Assembly (NCBI GenBank): GCA_934561555.1
Contig: CAKTGQ010000014.1
Coordinates: 1 to 64,000, forward strand
Length of the DNA: 64,000 nt
Direction: 5' to 3'
Source of the DNA: an uncultured Faecalibacterium sp.
GTDB lineage: Bacteria > Bacillota > Clostridia > Oscillospirales > Ruminococcaceae
Part shown: one piece after another, positions 6,584-15,049 of the stretch
Numbering within the stretch: the stretch's first letter is position 1
How the letters are laid out: each line of letters begins with the position of its first letter
The notes under the pieces: generated by a model
Seen by the model: the letters and a program-made list of their open reading frames with translations, nothing else
The model's database searches: none
Told to the model about the DNA's origin: nothing
Translations under genes and position numbers: made by a program

Positions 6584-7597
6584 GTGATCGAACTCAAGTA
6601 CCTTTCCAAGACCTTCCAGATGAAGGATGGCGCGGTGAAAGCGCTGCAGAACATCAACCTCACCATTCCCGATGGCTCCATCTACGGCATCATCGGTATG
6701 TCCGGTGCGGGCAAATCCACGCTGGTGCGCTGCATCAACCTGTTGGAACGCCCCACCGGCGGCAGTGTGGTGATCGACGGCGTGGCGATGGAGACGTTAT
6801 CTCCCGCCTCGCTGCGCAAGCGCCGCCGGGAGATCACCATGATCTTCCAGCAGTTCAACCTGCTCATGCAGCGCACCTGCCTGAAGAACGTCTGCTTCCC
6901 CATGGAGCTGGCAGGCGTAAAAAAGGCCGAGGCGGAAAAGCGCGCCATGGAGCTGCTGGAGATGGTGGGTCTGCCGGATAAGGCCAACGCCTACCCGGCA
7001 CAGCTGTCTGGCGGTCAGAAGCAGCGCATCGCCATTGCCCGCGCACTGGCCACCAACCCCAAGGTGCTGCTGTGCGATGAGGCCACCAGTGCGCTGGACC
7101 CCAACACCACCCACTCCATCCTGACCCTGATCAAGGATATCAACCGCAAGCTGGGCATCACTGTGGTGGTCATTACCCACCAGATGAGCGTGGTGGAGGA
7201 GATCTGCGACAGCGTGGCTATTCTGGACGGCGGTGTGGTCGTGGAACAGGGCTCGGTACAGGAAATTTTTGCAAATCCCAAAACGGCGGCTGCCAAGCGT
7301 CTGGTGGCTCCCAACGGCGGCAGCGCAGCGCGGGATCTTTCCTGCTTTGCGCCGGATGACCATGTGGTGCGCGTTACCTTTAACGGTTCCTCCACTGCAA
7401 AGCCGCTGGTGGCAAGCCTTGCCGCCGAAAAGGGCATTCTGGTGTCGGTGCTCAGCGCCGATACCCGTGATCTGAGCGGCCAGTGCTACGGCTCCATGCT
7501 GCTCAAGCTGCCTGCAGAACTTGCGGTCGCACAGCAGGCTGTGGAGTATATGCGCAGCCAGTCCGGCGTAACGGTAGAGGAGGTGACCGGTATATGA
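6584..7597 (+). CDS. metN: Methionine ABC transporter ATP-binding protein MetN
   Basis: A 337-aa ATPase powering methionine import. Walker A is GMSGAGKS (residues 39-46), the signature is LSGGQKQR, Walker B is VLLCDEATSALD and the switch His is in VVITHQ. Residues from about 260 onward form the NIL domain, which binds methionine and gives feedback inhibition of transport in this family. Translation starts at GTG 6584, supported by AAAGGAG upstream. The end overlaps the permease start by 4 bases. Confidence 0.95.
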   Translation: MIELKYLSKTFQMKDGAVKALQNINLTIPDGSIYGIIGMSGAGKSTLVRCINLLERPTGGSVVIDGVAMETLSPASLRKRRREITMIFQQFNLLMQRTCLKNVCFPMELAGVKKAEAEKRAMELLEMVGLPDKANAYPAQLSGGQKQRIAIARALATNPKVLLCDEATSALDPNTTHSILTLIKDINRKLGITVVVITHQMSVVEEICDSVAILDGGVVVEQGSVQEIFANPKTAAAKRLVAPNGGSAARDLSCFAPDDHVVRVTFNGSSTAKPLVASLAAEKGILVSVLSADTRDLSGQCYGSMLLKLPAELAVAQQAVEYMRSQSGVTVEEVTGI

Positions 7598-8250
7598 ATA
7601 TCGCAGCTTACGGCTTTGCCATCTGGGAGACCTTTTATGTAACGGTGCTCTCCACCGCCTTTGCGCTGGTGCTGGGTCTGCCGCTGGGCGTGCTGCTGGT
7701 AGCCGGTGACAAGGACGGCATTCTGCCCCTGCCCGGCTGGCTGATGCACCTGATCAATATCGTCATCAACATTCTGCGCAGTGTGCCCTTCCTGATTTTG
7801 ATGATCTGCGTGTTCCCGCTTACCCGCGCCATCGTGGGCACTACGGTGGGCACCAAGGCCACCATCGTTCCGCTGGTGGTCGCCGCCTTCCCCTTTGTGG
7901 CACGTCTGGTGGAGACCAGCCTGCGGGAGCTGGACGAGGGCGTGGTGGAAGCTGCCCAGAGCATGGGCGCCACTCCGTTTCAGATCATCACCAAGGTCAT
8001 GATCCCGGAGTGTCTGCCCGGCCTGATCTCCAGCATGACCACCGCGCTGACCACCATTCTGGGCTATTCCGCCATGTCCGGTGTCATCGGCGGCGGCGGT
8101 CTGGGCAAGATCGCCTTGTCCTACGGCTACTACCGTTACCAGACCAATATCATGATCGTCTGTGTGGTGCTGCTGGTGCTGATGGTGCAGGCGTTCCAGT
8201 CTGTGGGTACCCTGTGGGCCACCAAGAGCGATAAGCGCCTGCGGAAATAA
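7594..8250 (+). CDS. metI: Methionine ABC transporter permease MetI
   Basis: A 218-aa membrane protein with about five spans. The EAA loop reads EAAQSMGATPFQIITKVMIPE, the site that docks on MetN, and the family end GIGGGGLGKIALSYGYYRYQ is present as VIGGGGLGK. The ATG at 7594 overlaps the metN stop (ATGA), which couples their translation; a longer frame starting at 7483 lies inside metN and is rejected. With metQ and metN it makes a complete D-/L-methionine importer. Confidence 0.94.
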   Translation: MNIAAYGFAIWETFYVTVLSTAFALVLGLPLGVLLVAGDKDGILPLPGWLMHLINIVINILRSVPFLILMICVFPLTRAIVGTTVGTKATIVPLVVAAFPFVARLVETSLRELDEGVVEAAQSMGATPFQIITKVMIPECLPGLISSMTTALTTILGYSAMSGVIGGGGLGKIALSYGYYRYQTNIMIVCVVLLVLMVQAFQSVGTLWATKSDKRLRK

Positions 8251-8265
8251 GAATCTTTGAATTTT

Positions 8266-8304
8266 CGATTCCCCGCCGGAGGCAGCCCCTCCTGCGGGGA
8301 ATCG
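8266..8304 (+). other. Intergenic hairpin between metI and the sulfhydrylase gene
   Basis: CGATTCCCCGC pairs with GCGGGGAATCG. There is no T-run after it, so it is more likely an mRNA stability or processing element than a terminator; readthrough into the next methionine gene is expected. Confidence 0.5.
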
Positions 8305-8342
8305 TCCTTCCCGACCAAAAAACCAGCAAAGGAGTATGTTGT

Positions 8343-9617
8343 ATGAACCGTGATACCATCTGTGTGCAGGGCGGCTACACCCCCGGCAATGGCGAGCCCC
8401 GTCAGATCCCCATCATCCAGTCCACTACCTTCAAGTACGCCACCAGCGAGGACATGGGCAAGCTGTTCGATCTGGAGGCAGACGGCTATTTCTATTCCCG
8501 CCTGCAGAACCCCACCTGCGACATGGTAGCCAAAAAGATCTGTGAGCTGGAGGGCGGCACCGCCGCCATGCTTACCTCCAGCGGACAGGCCGCAAACTTC
8601 TTTGCGCTGTTCAATATCTGCGAGGCAGGGGACCACATCGTGGCCTCCAGCACTATCTACGGCGGCACCTTCAACCTTATCTCGGTCACCATGGCAAAGA
8701 TGGGCATCACCGCCACCTTTGTGGACCCTCTGTGCACCGAGGAGGAGCTGAACGCTGCATTCCAGCCCAACACCAAGGTGGTGTTCGGCGAGACCATTGC
8801 AAACCCCGCCCTGACCGTGCTGGACATTGAAAAGTTTGCCAAGGCCGCCCACGCCCACGGCGTGCCGCTGATGGTGGACAACACCTTCCCCACGTCGGTC
8901 AACTGCCGCCCCTTTGAGTGGGGCGCAGACATCGTGACCCACTCCACCACCAAGTACATGGACGGCCACGGCGCAGTGCTGGGCGGTGCCATCGTGGACG
9001 GCGGTAAGTTCGACTGGATGGCCCACGCCGAGAAGTTCCCGGGTCTGTGCACCCCGGACGACAGCTACCACGGCATCACCTATGCCGAGCGCTTCGGCAA
9101 GGAGGGCGCGTTCATCACCAAGGCCACCGCGCAGCTGATGCGGGACTTCGGCTCCATGCAGTCCCCCATGAACGCCTATATGCTGAACCTTGGTCTGGAA
9201 AGCCTGCATGTTCGGATGCAGCGCCACTGTGCCAACGGCATGGCGGTGGCACAGTTTTTGGAGAACCACCCCAAGGTGGCCTATGTGAACTACTGCGGGC
9301 TGGAAAGCAGCCCCTACCACGCACTGGCGCAGAAGTACCTGCCAAACGGCAGCTGCGGCGTGGTAAGCTTTGGTCTGGCCGGCGGACGTCAGGCTGCCAG
9401 CACCTTTATGAAGGAGCTGAAGCTTGCTGCCATCGAGACCCATGTGGCAGATGCCCGCACCTGCTGCCTGAACCCTGCCTCCAGCACCCACCGTCAGATG
9501 AACGACGAGCAGCTGGCTGCTGCCGGTGTGCCCGCCGAGCTGGTGCGCATGAGCTGCGGTCTGGAATCTGCCGAGGATCTCATCGCCGATATCGCGCAGG
9601 CACTGGATAAGGTATGA
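8343..9617 (+). CDS. O-acetylhomoserine sulfhydrylase (Cys/Met PLP enzyme)
   Basis: A 424-aa PLP enzyme of the Cys/Met metabolism family, most like O-acetylhomoserine (thiol)-lyase, which adds sulfide to O-acetylhomoserine to make homocysteine. Visible features: YSRLQNPT near the N-terminus, the PLP-stacking region [15 protein letters not shown], and the Schiff-base lysine in [11 protein letters not shown] (around residue 206). The length fits MetY-type enzymes (about 425) rather than the shorter cystathionine synthases (about 380). It follows the transporter in the T-box operon and precedes metA, whose predicted product is its substrate. A methionine gamma-lyase role cannot be fully excluded. 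Confidence 0.88.
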   Translation: MNRDTICVQGGYTPGNGEPRQIPIIQSTTFKYATSEDMGKLFDLEADGYFYSRLQNPTCDMVAKKICELEGGTAAMLTSSGQAANFFALFNICEAGDHIVASSTIYGGTFNLISVTMAKMGITATFVDPLCTEEELNAAFQPNTKVVFGETIANPALTVLDIEKFAKAAHAHGVPLMVDNTFPTSVNCRPFEWGADIVTHSTTKYMDGHGAVLGGAIVDGGKFDWMAHAEKFPGLCTPDDSYHGITYAERFGKEGAFITKATAQLMRDFGSMQSPMNAYMLNLGLESLHVRMQRHCANGMAVAQFLENHPKVAYVNYCGLESSPYHALAQKYLPNGSCGVVSFGLAGGRQAASTFMKELKLAAIETHVADARTCCLNPASSTHRQMNDEQLAAAGVPAELVRMSCGLESAEDLIADIAQALDKV

Positions 9618-9633
9618 AAGGAGCAATCATCCT

Positions 9634-10572
9634 ATGCCGCTGATCATCCCCAAAACCTTACCTGCCTTTGATGCCCTGTATGAAGAAAACGTATTTGTCA
9701 TGCACCGGGAGCGGGCGCTGGCGCAGCATATCCGCCCGCTGGAAATTCTGATCCTGAACCTGATGCCCACCAAGATCGCCACCGAAACCCAGATCGCCCG
9801 GCTGCTGGCAAACACCCCGCTGCAGGTGCACATGACCCTGCTGCAGACTGCCAGCCACTCTGCCACCCATGTGTCGGCTGCTCACCTTGAGGCTTTTTAC
9901 AAGACCTTTGACGAGGTGAAGAACAACCGCTACGACGGCATGATCATCACCGGTGCCCCGGTGGAGACCATGGATTTTGAGCAGGTGGACTACTGGAACG
10001 AGCTGTGCGAGATCATGGACTTCAGTGAAACGAACGTCTACTCCACCCTTCATGTCTGCTGGGGCGCACAGGCCGGGCTGTACTACCACTACGGTGTGCG
10101 CAAGCAGCTGCTGCCGGAAAAGATGTTCGGTGTGTTCGAGCACCGGGTCACCCGCCCGGCAAACCCGCTGGTGCGCGGCTTTGATGAAGTATTCTACGCC
10201 CCCCACAGCCGCCATACCGGCATCTGCCGGGAGGATGTGGACAACTGTGCCGCCCTGCGCATTCTGGCCGAGAGCGACGCCGCCGGGCCCTTTCTGATGA
10301 GCACCGAGAACGGGCGGCAGATCTTTGTCACCGGTCACCCGGAGTATGATAAATACACGCTGGATGCCGAGTATAAGCGGGACGTAGCCAAGGGCTTGCC
10401 CATCCATGTGCCCGCCAACTACTACCCGGACGACGACCCCGCAAAGCCGCCGCTGTTCCGCTGGCGTGCCCACGCCCATCTGCTGTATGAAAACTGGCTG
10501 AACTATTATGTCTACCAGAACACTCCCTATGACTTGGGGGAGATCCAGCGGGTCAAGCACGAAGAAGCATAA
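9634..10572 (+). CDS. metA: Homoserine O-acetyltransferase (MetA family)
   Basis: A 312-aa member of the MetA (homoserine O-acyltransferase) family, first committed step of methionine synthesis. The nucleophile Cys142 is in [10 protein letters not shown], and the catalytic His/Glu are in [12 protein letters not shown]. The residue that sets acyl-donor choice in this family is at position 111: here it is Glu111 (TGAPVETM), the state tied to acetyl-CoA, whereas Gly marks succinyl-CoA enzymes. This agrees with the O-acetylhomoserine sulfhydrylase next to it. RBS AAGGAG precedes the ATG. It is the last gene of the T-box operon; a terminator follows. Confidence 0.93.
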   Translation: MPLIIPKTLPAFDALYEENVFVMHRERALAQHIRPLEILILNLMPTKIATETQIARLLANTPLQVHMTLLQTASHSATHVSAAHLEAFYKTFDEVKNNRYDGMIITGAPVETMDFEQVDYWNELCEIMDFSETNVYSTLHVCWGAQAGLYYHYGVRKQLLPEKMFGVFEHRVTRPANPLVRGFDEVFYAPHSRHTGICREDVDNCAALRILAESDAAGPFLMSTENGRQIFVTGHPEYDKYTLDAEYKRDVAKGLPIHVPANYYPDDDPAKPPLFRWRAHAHLLYENWLNYYVYQNTPYDLGEIQRVKHEEA

Positions 10573-10582
10573 GAAGCATAAG

Positions 10583-10619
10583 AAGCCGCCGCGCAGAAAA
10601 AACTGCCCGGCGGCTTTTC
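10583..10619 (+). terminator. Terminator of the methionine operon
   Basis: AAGCCGCC pairs with GGCGGCTT, followed by TTTTCT. Just upstream is a short tandem repeat of AAGAAGCAT that spans the metA stop. Confidence 0.75.
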
Positions 10620-10627
10620 TGTACCAC

Positions 10628-10807
10628 GGAAATCAACTTTTGAAGTTTGTCCCGAAGTAAAAGCCTTCACCCCTTGGGGGGAAGGTGGCGCGTAGCGCCG
10701 GATGAGGGGTAATTCCCACAAGCAGCAGCTTGCCTGCGCCCTCATCAGTCACCTGCGGTGACAGCTTCCCCCGACCGGGGGAAGCCTTTAGAGGAAAATT
10801 GATTTCC
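10628..10807. repeat. MITE-like inverted-repeat element, copy C
   Basis: A 180-bp element with terminal inverted repeats GGAAATCAA / TTGATTTCC and inner arms ending in GATGAGGG and CCCTCATC, with CCTGCGGTGACAG as in copy A. It accounts for most of the gap between metA and the acyltransferase gene and ends just before that gene's promoter. Confidence 0.7.
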
Positions 10808-10828
10808 TTGTTTCTGTACAGGTAGATA

Positions 10829-10857
10829 TTGTATGAAAAAAGTACAGGTGGTACAAT
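10829..10857 (+). promoter_or_regulatory. Promoter of the acyltransferase gene, with repeated GTACAGGT
   Basis: TTGTAT (10829-10834), 17 bases, TACAAT (10852-10857). The octamer GTACAGGT occurs just before the -35 (10816-10823) and again in the spacer (10842-10849), so it might be a regulator site. Confidence 0.6.
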
Positions 10858-10904
10858 AAAATACATAGATCGCCTGAAAAAACGAAAACAGAAAGGGTGG
10901 GGTC

Positions 10905-12053
10905 ATGGAACAAAAAGCTTTTGCGGACAAAAGCATAATGCGGGATTCCGGCGTTGAGCTTTTGAAAGTCATTGCGGTCGTTCTGATCGTAATAAGCCAT
11001 GTGGTGCTGACACTGACAACGGAAAACGAATATACCCCGTATAACGACTATCTTCTGGATTGTACCCATGCAACGACCAGTGGAACCGTTCTGCTTTTTG
11101 CGGTCATACGGCATTTCGGTGCGCTGGGAAACTGGATCTTTTTTGTGGCTTCCGCATGGTTTTTGCTGGACAGCACGAAAGCATCCGGGAAGAAAATAAT
11201 GGAAATGCTTCTGGATATCTGGGTGATCTCCGTTCTGTTCCTTGGAATAACGCTTTTGCTCCGGGGTGAGGTAAGCGGAAAGCTTTTCCTTTTTTCGCTT
11301 TTTCCAACGACATTTGAAAATAACTGGTATCTGACCTGCTATCTGTTATTCTATCCCATCCATCCGTATTTGAACCGTCTGATCGCCGCGATGACGCAAA
11401 AAGAACATCTGAAGGCGGTTTCTGTGCTGGCGGTACTGTATATCGGCTTTAACTTTATAAAAGACAGGTTTTTCTTTCCGAATATGCTGCTTCTCTGGAT
11501 CAGCGTATATCTGATCCTTGCCTATATTAAGCGCTACTGCATGGGGATGTATTCCAGCGCAAAAGTGAATGGCATCCTTCTACTGTGCGGTGCGGCGGGT
11601 GCGGTGGGCATCGTGGTTTTGACCGATCTGCTTGGATTGAAGATCGCTGCGCTGTCGGATCAGCTTTTACGGTGGGTAAGCAATTTTAATCCGTTTTTGA
11701 TCCTGATTGCCATTGCGGCGTTTGGGCTGGCCAGAAAGAACCACTTTAAAAATAAAAGGGTAAACCAGATCGCAAAGTGTTCCATGCTGATCTATATCAT
11801 CCATGAAAACATTCTGCTGCGAACCTATACAAGACCCTATCTCTGGCACTGCATTTTTAACCGGTATGGGTATGCCCATATTCTTTTGTGGGTCTTTTTG
11901 TACTCGGCTGTCTGGCTGTTTGCGGCACTTGCGCTCAGCCTGCTTTACGAAAAGAGCATTCAGAAGATAACAGCAAAGGTAAGTGAAAAAATACTGAAAT
12001 GGATGGGCGGCTGGTATCAAAAATATGAGGATACCATGCTAAAGCTGCATTGA
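10905..12053 (+). CDS. Acyltransferase 3 family membrane protein
   Basis: A 382-aa polytopic protein of the acyltransferase 3 (OafA/NolL-type) family, which transfers acetyl or similar groups to extracellular sugars or peptidoglycan. The opening RDSGVELLKVIAVVLIVISH is the family's first span with its conserved His, and about ten hydrophobic segments follow, with NNWYLTCYLLFY in the middle. It is monocistronic, with its own promoter and terminator. Codon use is clearly more AT-rich than that of the flanking methionine genes (many AAA, ATA, TTT), which hints at transfer; such genes often travel with surface-polysaccharide variation. The substrate is unknown. Confidence 0.8.
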   Translation: MEQKAFADKSIMRDSGVELLKVIAVVLIVISHVVLTLTTENEYTPYNDYLLDCTHATTSGTVLLFAVIRHFGALGNWIFFVASAWFLLDSTKASGKKIMEMLLDIWVISVLFLGITLLLRGEVSGKLFLFSLFPTTFENNWYLTCYLLFYPIHPYLNRLIAAMTQKEHLKAVSVLAVLYIGFNFIKDRFFFPNMLLLWISVYLILAYIKRYCMGMYSSAKVNGILLLCGAAGAVGIVVLTDLLGLKIAALSDQLLRWVSNFNPFLILIAIAAFGLARKNHFKNKRVNQIAKCSMLIYIIHENILLRTYTRPYLWHCIFNRYGYAHILLWVFLYSAVWLFAALALSLLYEKSIQKITAKVSEKILKWMGGWYQKYEDTMLKLH

Positions 12054-12093
12054 TAAGACCGAAGCCTGCCTGGACTTGATCCCGCAAAAAAGA

Positions 12094-12132
12094 AACCCTC
12101 TCAAAGCCAAAACTTTGCAGAGGGTTCCTTTT
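12094..12132 (+). terminator. Terminator of the acyltransferase gene
   Basis: AACCCTCT..CAAAG pairs with CTTTG..AGAGGGTT, followed by a T-rich run. Confidence 0.8.
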
Positions 12133-12133
12133 T

Positions 12134-12187
12134 GTGTGATCTGTTATTTTTTGCGTTTTACGGGCTTTTTCTTGCGCACGCATCTTT
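12134..12187 (-). pseudogene. Possible 3' remnant of a flavin reductase gene
   Basis: On the minus strand the last 11 codons before a TAA read VRKKKPVKRKK, which is nearly identical to the C-terminus VRKKKPIKRKK of the flavin reductase at 14465-15049. An in-frame stop lies only 17 codons upstream, so no intact gene is present. It may be the tail of a duplicated and deleted copy. A lysine-rich coincidence is possible. Confidence 0.4.
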
Positions 12188-12202
12188 CAACGGTCGGTTA
12201 AA

Positions 12203-12280
12203 AACAAAAGTATCTGCAACAGGATCCGCTTCTGAGATCCAGAATATCAGCGAATTTTTGTTGCAGATACTTTTTATTTT
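12203..12280. terminator. Bidirectional terminator after the leucine-rich-repeat gene
   Basis: A 15-bp stem (AAAGTATCTGCAACA with its complement at about 12259-12273) has T-runs on both sides; the loop carries a second small hairpin, GGATC..GATCC. It terminates the minus-strand gene at 12343-14154. Confidence 0.8.
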
Positions 12281-12342
12281 ATAATGCTATTTCTTTGCAC
12301 GGGGGCTATTGCATTTATATTGCAACATCCCACATTATGCGC

Positions 12343-14154
12343 TTACAGCAGCGCTAAGGCTGCGGGGGTCTGATTGAACTTGATCTGTCCGATGATATAC
12401 CGGCCGTACAGATAACGGTTGGTGCCCGATTCAGTATAGTCTGCTTTGTTGACATTGTTGTTCCAGAAGTCCTCACTGCCGCCAAAGTAGACAAGATCCA
12501 GCATCTTGCAGCCACGGAATGTATAGGACTTGATGCTGGTCACGCTGGCAGGAATGTAAATGTACTTCAAATGGTCACAGCCATCAAATGTCTGCGAACC
12601 CAGTTCGGTCAGGCCATCCGGCAGCACGATCTTCTTCAGGGAGATACAGCCAGAGAAAGCCGCAGAGCCAAGCGTTTTCAGGCTGCTGGAAAGGGTCACG
12701 TTTTTCAGCGCTGTACAAGAAGAGAAAGCGTTGTAGTCCACCAGACTGACGGTGTTCGGGATTTTGATGGTGCCAAGCGCTTTGCACCCACTAAAAGCAT
12801 AGCTGCCAATGGTTTTTAATCCATCCGGCAGTTTGACCTCTGCCAGCGAGGTACAACCGTAGAATGCACTGCTCTCGATCGTTTTGACCTCGCTGGGAAT
12901 CTCAATCTTGGTCAAGGACTTGCACTGATTGAAACAGCGTAGCCCAATCGTGGCGGTATTCTTGGGCAGCGTTACATTCGTCAGCGAGGTACAGTTTTCA
13001 AAAAGACTCTTGGACAGTACGGAGATGCTGTTCGGTAATTTGACGGATACCAGCGAAGTACAGCCGTTAAATGCATACTCTCCGATTTGGGTCATGCCGC
13101 TGGGCAGTGTGATCGACAGCAGGGATTTGCAGTTATAAAATGCAGAATTCTGCATGATCATCAGATCTTCCGGCAGGCTGACACTCTGCAATGCAGTGCA
13201 ATCGTAGAAGGTAGAACTCTTTATCTCAGAGAGATACTTCGGCAGCTTGATGCTCTGCAGAGAGGTACAACCCCGGAAGGCAGAGCCGTTGATCTCGGTC
13301 ACGGTATCCGAGATTTGCAGCTCCATCAAAGAGGTGCAGTTATAAAAAGCACTGGTCTGGATCACACGCAGCGTAGACGGCAGCTGAACACGCTGCAGCT
13401 GTCTGCAGCCATAGAACATATTACTGGAGATCTCGGGGGTCGCACCCAAAAAGGCGACCTGCCGCAGGCTGACACAGTTATAAAATGTCCCATATTCAAA
13501 GGAGGTCGTGCCATTGACCGTTACTTTGCGCAGCGCACCATTGGAAGCAAAAGCCTGCGAGCCTACATAGGTCACGCTCTTGGGCAGCTCGATCTCCAGG
13601 AGAGAAGTCTGATAGAAAGCGTACGAATCTATGCGCTCTACACCTTCGGCAATCTTGACAGTGACCAGATTTTTGCCATTCTGGAATGCATTGCTGCCGA
13701 TCTTCTTAATAGTTCCGGGGACGCTGATGCTGGTGATGTTGTTGTTATTTTTAAACGTATTAGCTTGGATAGCCACAATGGTGTAACCATCTACCTTTTC
13801 CGGCAGTTCCACTGCACCAAAGGGCTTCTGTTCGCCGCTTTCATCGTAGCCGGTCAGGATCGCCGTTTTCAGCGTATCGCTTTCGACCCGGTAAGTCCAC
13901 TTGATAGAAGGCTTTGCAGGCTCTTCCGGCTCAGTGGGCTGGCTGGGGCTGGAAGGCTCTTCCGGCTTGGTGGGCTGACTGGGGCTGGAAGGCTCCTCCG
14001 GCTCAGTGGGCTGGCTGGGACTTGAAGGTACATCCGGTTTGCTTGGAGAAGAGGGCGCAGCCGATCCTCCGCAGGCGGTAAGCATTGCCAAGCTCAGCAC
14101 GACCGCCGCCGCTGTACACCCAAGCCGCTTCCATACGTTTTTCTTCAATTTCAT
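12343..14154 (-). CDS. BspA-like leucine-rich-repeat lipoprotein
   Basis: A 603-aa surface protein. Residues 1-29 are a signal with lipobox LTAC; residues 30-85 are a spacer with three copies of a 12-residue Pro/Ser/Glu unit (PEEPSSPSQPT plus E or K), which suits crossing the cell wall. From about residue 115 to the end there are roughly 18 repeats of 23 residues of the BspA/LRR_5 type, with the pattern L..V.LP..L..I...AF..CTS. These proteins bind host or bacterial surface ligands; binding partners cannot be predicted. The ATG has AAGGAG upstream and the gene is monocistronic behind the promoter at 14297-14325. Confidence 0.88.
   Translation of the reverse strand: MKLKKNVWKRLGCTAAAVVLSLAMLTACGGSAAPSSPSKPDVPSSPSQPTEPEEPSSPSQPTKPEEPSSPSQPTEPEEPAKPSIKWTYRVESDTLKTAILTGYDESGEQKPFGAVELPEKVDGYTIVAIQANTFKNNNNITSISVPGTIKKIGSNAFQNGKNLVTVKIAEGVERIDSYAFYQTSLLEIELPKSVTYVGSQAFASNGALRKVTVNGTTSFEYGTFYNCVSLRQVAFLGATPEISSNMFYGCRQLQRVQLPSTLRVIQTSAFYNCTSLMELQISDTVTEINGSAFRGCTSLQSIKLPKYLSEIKSSTFYDCTALQSVSLPEDLMIMQNSAFYNCKSLLSITLPSGMTQIGEYAFNGCTSLVSVKLPNSISVLSKSLFENCTSLTNVTLPKNTATIGLRCFNQCKSLTKIEIPSEVKTIESSAFYGCTSLAEVKLPDGLKTIGSYAFSGCKALGTIKIPNTVSLVDYNAFSSCTALKNVTLSSSLKTLGSAAFSGCISLKKIVLPDGLTELGSQTFDGCDHLKYIYIPASVTSIKSYTFRGCKMLDLVYFGGSEDFWNNNVNKADYTESGTNRYLYGRYIIGQIKFNQTPAALALL
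13919..14035. repeat. 36-bp tandem repeat encoding the lipoprotein spacer
   Basis: About three copies of a 36-bp unit encode the repeated Pro/Ser/Glu dodecapeptide. Such a repeat could change copy number between strains and alter spacer length. Confidence 0.7.
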
Positions 14155-14290
14155 TGTGATTCACTCCTTTTTTCTGTGTTGACCCCGGAAAAATACTGCA
14201 CCTCCCTATGACCTGATTTTGTTTATACTGAACAGGGAAGCATTGCCATCCCGGCATATCTGCCGAGCTGCGGTGCTTCTTTTCAGAACT
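14155..14290 (-). promoter_or_regulatory. Structured 5' leader of the leucine-rich-repeat gene
   Basis: The minus-strand leader can fold into a long hairpin (GAAGCA at the base with TGCTTC, inner CGGCA/TGCCG) and then a CCCT..AGGG hairpin just before the ribosome site. I do not recognise it as a named riboswitch. It may simply stabilise the message. Confidence 0.35.
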
Positions 14291-14296
14291 ACCTTG

Positions 14297-14325
14297 ATTT
14301 TAATTGTTTTAAACAAGAATGTCAA
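14297..14325 (-). promoter_or_regulatory. Promoter of the leucine-rich-repeat gene
   Basis: On the minus strand TTGACA (14320-14325), 17 bases, TAAAAT (14297-14302). Confidence 0.75.
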
Positions 14326-14408
14326 TCAAAAATAAAAACGTTTGTGCTGATTGTTGCAATTTGCGCTTTTGCAGCACAGGCAGCCTTCCCGCAAACTCTC
14401 GGCTGCGC

Positions 14409-14445
14409 AAAAGGGCTGCTGCACCAGATGATGTGCAGCAGCCCC
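14409..14445 (-). terminator. Terminator after the flavin reductase gene
   Basis: GGGCTGCTGCAC pairs with GTGCAGCAGCCC, then TTTT on the minus strand. Confidence 0.8.
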
Positions 14446-14464
14446 CGCCCGATAATACCGGCTT

Positions 14465-15049
14465 TTATTTTTTACGTTTGATCGGTTTCTTTTTCCGCAC
14501 GCTGTAACCAAAGGTGCCCAGCTTTTTGCCAAGAGCCAGATACTCCCCGTGGCTGTACACGATGAGGTTTGCCTTGTCCAGACACAGCTTGCCTTTTTCG
14601 TCCAGCAGGCTCTCGTCCACATCGCAGGCCACTACCTCGGCCAAGAACAGGTCGTGGCTGCCCAGCGGGATGCGCTGGGTGATGCGGCACTCCAGATTGA
14701 CCGGGCTTTCCTCCAGCACCGGGCAGTCGGTCAGTACGCTGCCGGGGGCGGCGTGCAGGCCGCAGGCGGCAAATTTATCTACGTCACGCCCGCTCTTCAC
14801 GCCGCACCAGTCGATGGCGCGCACCAGTTTTTCGGTGGGCAGATTGATGGCGAACTGCCCGCTTTCGCACAGCAGCTGATGGCTGTACCGCTCCGGGCGC
14901 ACGCTGATGGATACCATGCTGGGCTGGGTGCAGATGGTGCCTGTCCAGCCGATGGTGATAAGGTTGGGCTTATCCAGCCCGCCGCAGGATACCAGTACCG
15001 GCGGCTCCGGGTTGAGAAGGGTGCTGCCCTTCCAGCTTTGTTTGCTCAT
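14465..15049 (-). CDS. Flavin reductase family protein (FMN-binding split barrel)
   Basis: A 194-aa cytoplasmic protein of the flavin reductase-like/flavoredoxin family, which binds FMN and passes electrons to or from flavins or Fe-S partners. Family marks: PNLITIGWTGTICTQPSMVSISVRPERYSH at 28-58 and FAINLPTEKL. Its ATG overlaps the stop of the upstream glycosyltransferase gene by 4 bases (ATGA) although the two have no obvious shared pathway. The C-terminus is unusually basic (VRKKKPIKRKK). The partner is unknown. Confidence 0.85.
   Translation of the reverse strand: MSKQSWKGSTLLNPEPPVLVSCGGLDKPNLITIGWTGTICTQPSMVSISVRPERYSHQLLCESGQFAINLPTEKLVRAIDWCGVKSGRDVDKFAACGLHAAPGSVLTDCPVLEESPVNLECRITQRIPLGSHDLFLAEVVACDVDESLLDEKGKLCLDKANLIVYSHGEYLALGKKLGTFGYSVRKKKPIKRKK

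Noticed and set aside
8266-8304. Terminator between metI and the sulfhydrylase gene
   Set aside because: The stem is good but no T-run follows, so termination is not supported.
14155-14290. Cyclic-di-GMP or preQ1 riboswitch before the leucine-rich-repeat gene
   Set aside because: Hairpins are present but the conserved bases of these families are not visible; kept only as a structured leader.
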